A stretch of 8,980 nucleotides of DNA from Actinomycetota bacterium (GTDB lineage: Bacteria; Actinomycetota; Actinomycetes; Nanopelagicales; Nanopelagicaceae): contig CANNDP010000039.1 of NCBI GenBank assembly GCA_947503395.1, forward strand, positions 1-8,980. The letters run 5' to 3'. The notes below the pieces were generated by a model, which saw nothing but the letters and a program-made list of their open reading frames with translations, was not told the DNA's origin and searched no databases. Of the stretch, positions 1-4,572 are shown in pieces. Every line of letters starts with the position of its first letter. The stretch's first letter is position 1. A program made the translations under genes and the position numbers.

Positions 1-2
1 AT

Positions 3-311
3 GCCAGTGAGAATTGTGAGACTTCAAGTATTGGTCGCTGCCTTGCTAATTTAGGTTTTGCTGCCAAAGGAAAGCGCCCAAGTCGGGAGGAGATGGCAAA
101 GGCTGCCAGAGGTAGCTCTGGAAAGGTATTAAATAAGAGTGATTGGGAACGGCTCATTAGAGAGCTCCATGGTTGCAGTGAGCTAAGCCAATTAAAAGCC
201 TGGTCTGCCTATGCTGCAAGCTTTAATATGCCTGAAGTTAAGCGAAATGAACTACTTTCAATTTATAAGAGTCATCGAGAGAGTTTAAGTAAAAAATCTG
301 AAGTTGCTTAA
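3..311 (+). CDS. C-terminal fragment of a possible ssDNA-annealing (Erf/Rad52-like) protein, truncated at left edge
   Basis: The frame is open from the first bases of the window to TAA at 309-311, so about 102 codons of a longer gene are visible. Near the left edge it reads ENCETSSIGRCLANLGFAAK followed by GKRPSREEMAKAARG. The ETSxIGRxLANxG pattern resembles a signature I associate with phage-type and actinobacterial single-strand annealing proteins; that is recall, not a search. The rest is a lysine/arginine/glutamate-rich, probably helical tail without recognised catalytic residues. An ATG at 93 sits right behind GGGAGGAG, but protein-like sequence continues upstream of it, so I treat it as internal. 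It converges on the minus-strand hydrolase with a 4-nt overlap of the two stop codons. It could instead be an uncharacterised DNA-binding protein. Confidence 0.6.
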   Translation, partial: ASENCETSSIGRCLANLGFAAKGKRPSREEMAKAARGSSGKVLNKSDWERLIRELHGCSELSQLKAWSAYAASFNMPEVKRNELLSIYKSHRESLSKKSEVA

Positions 312-1114
312 GAAATGGTAATGCTAAGAGCTCTGTGATCACTTAAGCCATTGTGCTTGTGAATTAAAGGCTTAACCTGATCTGCATCAATATCTTTACT
401 TAAGATGTAATCAAATTCGATATTTGGCTTCCATGATGGATATGTTGCACCTGGAGCAAGATCTTGCCACTTAGAGATCTTTGCTGCTACTCCCCATGGA
501 AGGTTAAAGTCTCCGGTGAGGATATGTTTACCAGCAATACTTGGAAGCCATTTAATTATCTTTCTTAGCTGTGCAACATTTTTTCCCGGGACAAATGAGA
601 GGTGAGTGGTACTAATTGATAGACCATTTTCAAGCTCTGCAACTAGAGCGCTCCTTGGCTCATCTGAGACATAGATAAATTGCGCTCTCCTTTCTCCTGG
701 AACCAAAAGCGGTAAGCCAAGGGCAGATTTTCCAAGATTTATTCGATGCCAAGATTTAACTTTTACTTTTGAAACAATTCCAATTCCATACATCGCCTGA
801 TTTGGAATCACTGAGTCTTGCGTGTAAATCAATTCACCTTCTACTGCGCTCCATTTCTCACCTGGTGTTCCAATTAGTGAGGGAGCAAAGGCCCAATAAT
901 TTGCGCCGATTAATTTGGCAATATGACTTACCTGATTAACTCCAGATGATCTATCTTGATTGAGATCAACTTCTTGGAGAGTGATTACATCGCTATTAAC
1001 TTCTTGGAGCATCTGACTAACCGCGCTTTGAAGCGTTGCCCCAGAATTTGGCGGAATTGCCATCCCATGAAGGGTGTTCCAGCAGGTCAGGCTAAAGCCC
1101 TGGGTAGATGCCAT
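308..1114 (-). CDS. Endonuclease/exonuclease/phosphatase (EEP) superfamily hydrolase
   Basis: A 268-residue protein with the full set of EEP (DNase I-like) motifs in order: WNTLHG with Asn13, LQEVD with metal-binding Glu48, STTHLSF with His171, LTGDFNL with Asp202 and Asn204, and SDHRAL with Asp259/His260. These residues form the Mg-dependent phosphodiesterase site of the fold. The substrate cannot be told from sequence, since the family includes DNA-repair nucleases, sphingomyelinase-like and inositol-phosphatase-like enzymes. There is no signal peptide or membrane segment, so it is probably cytoplasmic. The ATG at 1114 is chosen because TAGCCT (1126-1121 on the minus strand) ends exactly 6 nt before it, predicting a leaderless mRNA. 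It is transcribed divergently from nudC, and its stop interleaves with that of the left-edge gene. Confidence 0.9.
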   Translation of the reverse strand: MASTQGFSLTCWNTLHGMAIPPNSGATLQSAVSQMLQEVNSDVITLQEVDLNQDRSSGVNQVSHIAKLIGANYWAFAPSLIGTPGEKWSAVEGELIYTQDSVIPNQAMYGIGIVSKVKVKSWHRINLGKSALGLPLLVPGERRAQFIYVSDEPRSALVAELENGLSISTTHLSFVPGKNVAQLRKIIKWLPSIAGKHILTGDFNLPWGVAAKISKWQDLAPGATYPSWKPNIEFDYILSKDIDADQVKPLIHKHNGLSDHRALSITIS

Positions 1115-1120
1115 GAGGGC

Positions 1121-1126
1121 AGGCTA
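1121..1126 (-). promoter_or_regulatory. -10 box of the leaderless EEP-hydrolase promoter
   Basis: Read on the minus strand this is TAGCCT, which fits the actinobacterial TANNNT -10 pattern. Six nucleotides separate it from the ATG at 1114, so transcription is expected to begin at the start codon itself. TTAGCA (minus strand, 1149-1144) lies 17 nt upstream as a weak -35 candidate, inside the first codons of nudC. Confidence 0.6.
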
Positions 1127-1127
1127 G

Positions 1128-1133
1128 TAGGGT
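1128..1133 (+). promoter_or_regulatory. -10 box of the leaderless nudC promoter
   Basis: TAGGGT fits TANNNT and ends exactly 6 nt before the GTG start at 1140, with no Shine-Dalgarno sequence between, which predicts a leaderless nudC transcript. It is one base away from the opposing -10 box, so the two promoters probably cannot be occupied by RNA polymerase at the same time. No good -35 is visible. Confidence 0.6.
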
Positions 1134-1139
1134 CGCCCC

Positions 1140-2039
1140 GTGCTGCTAAACCTCCCGCTCTCGCGCTCAAAGCTAGATCGAGCGGCCCATCTGCGCAGTG
1201 ATTCTGCAGCTCTTGATGAGCTCTTTTCCAAGGCGAAGATAATTTCTATGGTCGCTGATCGCTTTGAATGTAGCCAGAGTGGGCTGACTTTTATCTCACC
1301 TGAGCTTGCTAAAGGTGAGCGATATTTTCTAGGGCTCTCAAGTAGCGGCGAGCCATATTTTGTAGTTCATCAGGTGAGCGATCAAAAAGAGTTTGCAGAG
1401 AACTTTCAATCTTTAAGAACGCTGGGTGCTCACCTAAATGATCTAGAAATAGGAGCTGCGGTTCATAGCCTTGCCTTATCGCAGTGGCATCAGAGCCATA
1501 TGAGATGCTCTAAATGCGGCGAGGATACTAAATCAATTCTTGGCGGCTCTGTTCGAAAGTGTTTGGTCTGTAGCGCTGAGCATCATCCAAGAACTGATCC
1601 GGCGATTATCGTTTTAGTAAAAGATAGTAAAGATCGAATCTTGCTTGGGAGACAGAAAGTCTGGCCTGAGAAGCGCTTCTCAACTTTTGCAGGTTTTGTG
1701 GAACCAGGTGAATCATTTGAAAGTTGCGTCATCAGAGAAGTTGCAGAGGAGTGCGGCGGGATAGTTACTGAGATGAAATATCTTGGCTCACAGCCATGGC
1801 CATTTCCAGCATCAGTGATGATTGCTTATGAAGCAGTGATTTCAAATCCTGATTCAGTTGTGGCAGATGGACAAGAGATTGAAGAGATAGTTTGGCTAAC
1901 TCGAGAAGATTTGAAGTCAAAATGTGAAAGCGGCGAGCTACTACTGCCACCAATTATTTCAGTTGCTCGAGCGATGATTAATGCTTGGTATGGCCCAGCT
2001 GCAGAGAGTGAATTGTCAGGTCAGTCGTGGCGCAATTAG
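1140..2039 (+). CDS. nudC: NAD(+)/NADH pyrophosphatase, Nudix family (NudC)
   Basis: A 299-residue protein with NudC architecture. After a variable N-terminal domain comes a zinc ribbon with Cys123, Cys126, Cys141 and Cys144, then HPRTDPAIIVLV, a Nudix box at 185-207 matching GX5EX7REUXEEXGU (GFVEPGE...REVAEECGG), and the NudC-specific SQPWPFP motif at 217-223. The family cleaves NAD(H) to NMN(H) and AMP, and in other bacteria removes NAD caps from RNA 5' ends. The GTG start at 1140 is supported by the leaderless -10 box 6 nt upstream and by an N-terminus (LLNLPLSRSKLDRAAHLR) resembling other actinobacterial NudC proteins. It overlaps uvrD2 by 13 nt, which suggests translational coupling. nudC next to uvrD2 is also the mycobacterial arrangement. 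Confidence 0.95.
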   Translation: MLLNLPLSRSKLDRAAHLRSDSAALDELFSKAKIISMVADRFECSQSGLTFISPELAKGERYFLGLSSSGEPYFVVHQVSDQKEFAENFQSLRTLGAHLNDLEIGAAVHSLALSQWHQSHMRCSKCGEDTKSILGGSVRKCLVCSAEHHPRTDPAIIVLVKDSKDRILLGRQKVWPEKRFSTFAGFVEPGESFESCVIREVAEECGGIVTEMKYLGSQPWPFPASVMIAYEAVISNPDSVVADGQEIEEIVWLTREDLKSKCESGELLLPPIISVARAMINAWYGPAAESELSGQSWRN

Positions 2040-3652
2040 CTGATGAGATTCTTTCATCACTTGATCCCCAGCAGCGAAGTGTTGCAACTGCTCTAAAGGG
2101 GCCAGTATGTGTAATTGCTGGAGCTGGAACTGGAAAAACTAGAGCGATAACTCATCGCCTGGCATATGGCGTTGATATTGGAGTCATTGACCCAAAGCGA
2201 GTTCTGGCCCTTACTTTCACTGCAAGGGCAGCAGGTGAGATGCGAACCAGGCTTAGATCACTCGGTGTTGCAAGTATTGCGGCAAGGACCTTTCATGCGG
2301 CGGCCCTAAAGCAGTTAGTTTACTTCTGGCCTGAGACGCTTGGGGGGCGTTTTCCCTCGTTATTAACTAGTAAAACTGGTTTTTTAAGCGAGGCAATGAC
2401 GCGAGCAAATATCTCAAGTAGTAAGAAAAGTTCGCTGCTTCGAGATTTAGCAGGAGAGATTGAATGGGCAAAAGTTCTAGCACTTGCTCCTGATCAATAC
2501 CTGCAAGGACTCAGCGATTACTCCAGAGTCTTTAGCCCAAGTAGCAAGATAAGCGCTGAGCAGGTGGCAAAAGTTTATGAAGCATATGAATCATTAAAGA
2601 AGCAAGAGCGCGCCATTGATTTTGAAGATGTATTACTACTAACTGTTGGAATGCTTGAGGAAGAACGAGAAGTTAGGGAGAGAGTAAGAGATCAATATAG
2701 ATATTTCACAGTTGATGAATATCAAGATGTATCACCGCTACAACAAAGACTATTAGATCTCTGGCTTGGAAAAAGAGAGGATATCTGCGTTGTAGGAGAT
2801 CCAGCTCAGACGATTTACTCTTTTGCTGGAGCAAGCCCAGCCTTTCTACTTAACTTCACTGCGAAATATCCAAACGCTGAGGTAATTAGGCTAAGCGCTG
2901 GATATCGCTCAACTCCTGAAATCATTAATACTGCAAATACTATTTTGCGAAGTGCCAATCTTGGCCATGAGCTAGATGCGATAAATAGCCATGGTGAAAA
3001 GCCAATTGCGAAGGGCTATAAATCACAGAGCGAGGAGGCGCAGGCGCTAGTTTCACTAATTAAAGAAGATATCGCAGGCGGCCTTGCAACAAATGAGATA
3101 GCAATTCTTACTAGAACAAATAGTCAATTAGAGGTTCTAGAGAGCGCTCTTGATGCTGCAGGTATTGAGAATCAAATAAGAAATTCAGAGCGCTTCTTTA
3201 ATAGACCGCAGGTAAGAGAGATAATTGGGGCGATAAGAAGCGCTTCAGTGCTATCAGAATCTGATTGGCTCTCTGACTTGCGAGATTGTCTAAAACCATT
3301 TGGTCAGAGTGAATATGTACGCTCATTTATGCAATTAGCGGGAGAACTTGAGGCAGAGGGACTTACCTCTCTTCGGGCATTTCTTCGAGAACTTGAAGAG
3401 CGCTCAGAGACGAATAACCCCCCGATCCTTCCTGGAGTGGCCCTTGCAACGCTACATGCTGCAAAGGGCCTGGAGTGGCGCAAGGTTTATCTAGCAGGAG
3501 TTAGCGCTGAAGTTCTCCCCTGGCAGGCTAGCTCAATTGAGGAAGAGAGACGTTTGTTTTATGTGGGGGTAACTAGAGCGCAGCAGAGCCTGGCTCTTAC
3601 TTACTACGGAGTAGCGAGCCCATTTTTAGCAGAGGCAGGGTTAGTAAATTAA
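2027..3652 (+). CDS. uvrD2: UvrD2-like superfamily 1A ATP-dependent 3'-5' DNA helicase, lacking the HRDC domain
   Basis: A 541-residue SF1 helicase with every motif in order: Walker A AGAGTGKT at 31-38, TFTARAAGEMRTRL (Ia) from 63, ARTFHAAA (Ib) near 86, Walker B DEYQD at 230-234, GDPAQTIYSFAGA (III) from 257, GYRS (IV) at 292-295, TLHAAKGLEW (V) at 475-484 and FYVGVTRA (VI) at 511-518. The conserved Gln near the N-terminus (LDPQQR) is the adenine-contacting Q motif. It should be a DNA repair/recombination translocase. Position after nudC and before whiB7 supports UvrD2 rather than PcrA/UvrD1. The protein ends soon after motif VI (SPFLAEAG), whereas mycobacterial UvrD2 is about 700 residues with C-terminal HRDC and tetracysteine regions. 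The GTG start at 2027 overlaps nudC, and no other start precedes Walker A. Confidence 0.93.
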   Translation: MAQLADEILSSLDPQQRSVATALKGPVCVIAGAGTGKTRAITHRLAYGVDIGVIDPKRVLALTFTARAAGEMRTRLRSLGVASIAARTFHAAALKQLVYFWPETLGGRFPSLLTSKTGFLSEAMTRANISSSKKSSLLRDLAGEIEWAKVLALAPDQYLQGLSDYSRVFSPSSKISAEQVAKVYEAYESLKKQERAIDFEDVLLLTVGMLEEEREVRERVRDQYRYFTVDEYQDVSPLQQRLLDLWLGKREDICVVGDPAQTIYSFAGASPAFLLNFTAKYPNAEVIRLSAGYRSTPEIINTANTILRSANLGHELDAINSHGEKPIAKGYKSQSEEAQALVSLIKEDIAGGLATNEIAILTRTNSQLEVLESALDAAGIENQIRNSERFFNRPQVREIIGAIRSASVLSESDWLSDLRDCLKPFGQSEYVRSFMQLAGELEAEGLTSLRAFLRELEERSETNNPPILPGVALATLHAAKGLEWRKVYLAGVSAEVLPWQASSIEEERRLFYVGVTRAQQSLALTYYGVASPFLAEAGLVN

Positions 3653-3687
3653 TTAGTTTGCATCATTTGCTAGCGATGCATTACTCT
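3641..3687 (+). promoter_or_regulatory. Candidate promoter of the whiB7 leader transcript
   Basis: TACTCT at 3682-3687 fits TANNNT and lies 9 nt before the ATG of the leader ORF. About 17-19 nt upstream is a poor -35 (TTTGCA at 3657-3662 or TGCATC at 3659-3664), and immediately upstream of that is an AT-rich tract at 3641-3655. Known WhiB7-dependent promoters combine an AT-rich block just upstream of the -35 with a weak -35, so autoregulation is possible. The call rests on pattern only; TAAATT at 3645-3650 is an alternative -10. Confidence 0.3.
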
Positions 3688-3696
3688 TCGCAAACC

Positions 3697-3840
3697 ATGA
3701 CAGCAGCAAGAAGTACTTCACTAACGATGAGCGCATATCGCACTCATCGCAATTGGAGCATGCCTGCATTTGGTTACAAGTATTTTGCAACCAAGTCAAC
3801 CAAGGCCGATGGATTCGGCACCTGGAGCGCTATCGGATAA
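3697..3840 (+). CDS. Putative upstream ORF (leader peptide) of whiB7
   Basis: A 47-codon ORF from ATG 3697 to TAA 3838-3840; ATG 3727 would give 37 codons, and the frame is open back to TTG 3658. The peptide is basic and aromatic-rich (for example NWSMPAFGYKYFATK and GFGTWSAIG) and matches no family I recognise. No start has a Shine-Dalgarno sequence, so a leaderless start at 3697 behind TACTCT is my preferred choice. Two features argue for a leader peptide: it lies between uvrD2 and the terminator in front of whiB7, and its codons 39-43 (3811-3825) are complementary to the terminator's left arm. uORF-dependent attenuation of whiB7/wblC is known in other actinobacteria. It could instead be an ordinary small protein gene, with the terminator simply ending its mRNA. 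Confidence 0.5.
   Translation: MTAARSTSLTMSAYRTHRNWSMPAFGYKYFATKSTKADGFGTWSAIG
3805..3819 (+). promoter_or_regulatory. Small hairpin that could mask the antiterminator arm
   Basis: GCCGA (3805-3809) and TCGGC (3815-3819) form a 5-bp stem around a 5-nt loop inside the leader ORF. The right side overlaps the antiterminator arm that starts at 3811, so this hairpin and the antiterminator exclude each other. It is short and may be fortuitous. Confidence 0.3.
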
Positions 3841-3874
3841 GACCGATTAAGCAAAGCCCAGGGGCCTAGAATCC
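3811..3874 (+). promoter_or_regulatory. Candidate antiterminator of the whiB7 attenuator
   Basis: The segment at 3811-3825 (GGATTCGGCACCTGG) pairs with 3858-3874: GGATTC with GAATCC (3869-3874), GGC with GCC (3864-3866), an A/G mismatch, then CCTGG with CCAGG (3858-3862). That gives 14 base pairs with one mismatch and a 2-nt TA bulge. The paired 3' strand contains the entire left arm of the terminator (3861-3874), so both structures cannot exist together. Inside the loop, 3829-3836 and 3843-3852 form another small hairpin around the leader ORF stop codon. A ribosome reaching the stop at 3838 would cover part of 3811-3825 and favour termination. Stalling earlier would free it and favour read-through. 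Confidence 0.6.
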
Positions 3875-3900
3875 AAAAGGATTCGGGCCCCTTTTTCTTT
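3861..3900 (+). terminator. Intrinsic (Rho-independent) terminator / attenuator upstream of whiB7
   Basis: GGGGCC (3861-3866) pairs with GGCCCC (3886-3891), and GAATCC (3869-3874) pairs with GGATTC (3879-3884). A small TA/G internal loop separates the two helices, AAAA forms the apical loop, and the hairpin is followed by TTTTTCTTT. Twelve base pairs plus a T-tract make a strong terminator. It lies 21 nt after the leader ORF stop and 49 nt before whiB7, so it either ends the upstream transcript or serves as the regulated attenuator of whiB7. Confidence 0.9.
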
Positions 3901-3917
3901 ATCCAGGTAATTAAAAA

Positions 3918-3923
3918 TAAAAT
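3918..3923 (+). promoter_or_regulatory. Possible internal -10 box between the terminator and whiB7
   Basis: TAAAAT is a close match to the -10 consensus and would place a start near 3930, giving a roughly 20-nt leader that contains the whiB7 Shine-Dalgarno sequence. No -35 is visible and the area is generally A-rich, so this may be fortuitous. If active, it would bypass the attenuator. Confidence 0.3.
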
Positions 3924-3949
3924 GAAAAAGGAAGGCAGAGGTGAGAACG

Positions 3950-4333
3950 ATGAGCGTTCTCTTTAGCGAACTATTAATTCCAGGCTGGGCCGAGGGCGAA
4001 GGCGCCATGATCGGACTAGATGCAGTCACTGGCACATACGGCAGCGATCAAGCATTTAGCTTGCCATGTCACACTTCAAATCCTGAAATCTTCTTCTCTG
4101 ATAAGAGCGATGAGATCGCTTATGCCAAGAGCCTCTGCAGTGCATGTCCGGTAAAAAAAGAGTGCTTACAAGGAGCTCTTTCGCGAAAGGAACCTTGCGG
4201 TATTTGGGGTGGGGAGTTATTTGAAGATGGAGTGGTTATCGCTGCCAAAAGACTTCCAGGAAGACCGAGATTAAATCAAGAAGTTGTTACTTCTGAATTA
4301 ATTGATGAAAAGGTTTTGGTAGCAACTGCTTAA
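3950..4333 (+). CDS. whiB7: WhiB7-type [4Fe-4S] transcriptional activator
   Basis: A 127-residue WhiB/Wbl protein. Cluster ligands are Cys40, Cys63, Cys66 and Cys72 (C-X22-C-X2-C-X5-C), followed by the GIWGGE turn (84-89) and a C-terminal AT-hook-like RLPGRPR (101-107). The ending KRxxGRPR and the start MSVL resemble mycobacterial WhiB7, the activator that works with the primary sigma factor to induce intrinsic antibiotic-resistance genes. Position downstream of nudC-uvrD2 supports the same orthologue. The ATG at 3950 is preferred over GTG 3941 because GAGGTGA (3938-3944) is an excellent Shine-Dalgarno sequence 5 nt upstream. Oddity: the EPW motif important for sigma binding in WhiB7 reads EPC here (Cys83), one base from Trp. 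Expression is probably controlled by the attenuator upstream. Confidence 0.92.
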   Translation: MSVLFSELLIPGWAEGEGAMIGLDAVTGTYGSDQAFSLPCHTSNPEIFFSDKSDEIAYAKSLCSACPVKKECLQGALSRKEPCGIWGGELFEDGVVIAAKRLPGRPRLNQEVVTSELIDEKVLVATA

Positions 4334-4357
4334 ACAGCGCTGTAACTAAGGTGTTAA

Positions 4358-4433
4358 TGGGGTGAGCGACGGGGCTTGAACCCGCGACATCCCGGACCAC
4401 AACCGGGTGCTCTACCAGCTGAGCTACGCCCAC
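4358..4433 (-). tRNA. tRNA-His (anticodon GTG)
   Basis: The minus strand folds as a complete cloverleaf. The acceptor stem pairs GTGGGCG with CGCTCAC (one G-T pair), the D arm begins TAGCTCAGCTGG, the anticodon stem CCCGG/CCGGG encloses loop TTGTGGT with anticodon GTG (4400-4398), and the T arm contains GGGTTCAAGCCCC. The discriminator is C at 4361 and a G is encoded at 4434 as G-1; this G-1:C73 pair is the identity mark of tRNA-His. CCA is encoded at 4360-4358. It converges on whiB7 with only 24 nt between them. Confidence 0.97.
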
Positions 4434-4460
4434 CATGCAATAGAAAGTATTGCGGGACCG

Positions 4461-4466
4461 AGTATA
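4461..4466 (-). promoter_or_regulatory. -10 box of the tRNA-His promoter
   Basis: TATACT on the minus strand predicts initiation near 4454, about 20 nt before the mature tRNA 5' end. No convincing -35 is seen; TGGTGA about 18 nt upstream is the nearest candidate. Confidence 0.5.
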
Positions 4467-4520
4467 CCGAGAGTGCCTAGGTGCTCACCACGCATTTCTT
4501 ATCTGCGTTTAATTCACAAC

Positions 4521-4526
4521 TATGGT
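4521..4526 (+). promoter_or_regulatory. Possible -10 box of the tad operon
   Basis: TATGGT fits TANNNT and would start a transcript near 4533, about 40 nt before tadA. The tRNA-His promoter faces the other way some 55 nt upstream. A -35 is not evident, so this is a candidate only. Confidence 0.3.
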
Positions 4527-4572
4527 GAATAAATAAGCAAGAGTTTGCCTGATCTTGGCCTATGAAAGGGCC

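Noticed and set aside
1..54. ATG-started short frame at the extreme left (MPVRIV...)
   Set aside because: It is only 17 codons long and overlaps the much more protein-like open frame starting at position 3.
956..1201. Plus-strand 81-codon ORF across the start of the EEP hydrolase and nudC
   Set aside because: It is antisense to the hydrolase N-terminus and out of frame with nudC. Both overlapping genes have clear family motifs, and the ORF product has low-complexity, unconvincing composition.
3922..3966. Tiny ORF MKKEGRGENDERSL overlapping the whiB7 start
   Set aside because: It covers the whiB7 Shine-Dalgarno sequence out of frame and has no ribosome-binding site of its own. It is more simply explained as the A- and G-rich leader.
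4334..4343. ACAGCGCTGT palindrome after whiB7 as a terminator
   Set aside because: It is a 10-nt perfect palindrome with no loop and no T-tract on either strand, so not a credible intrinsic terminator.
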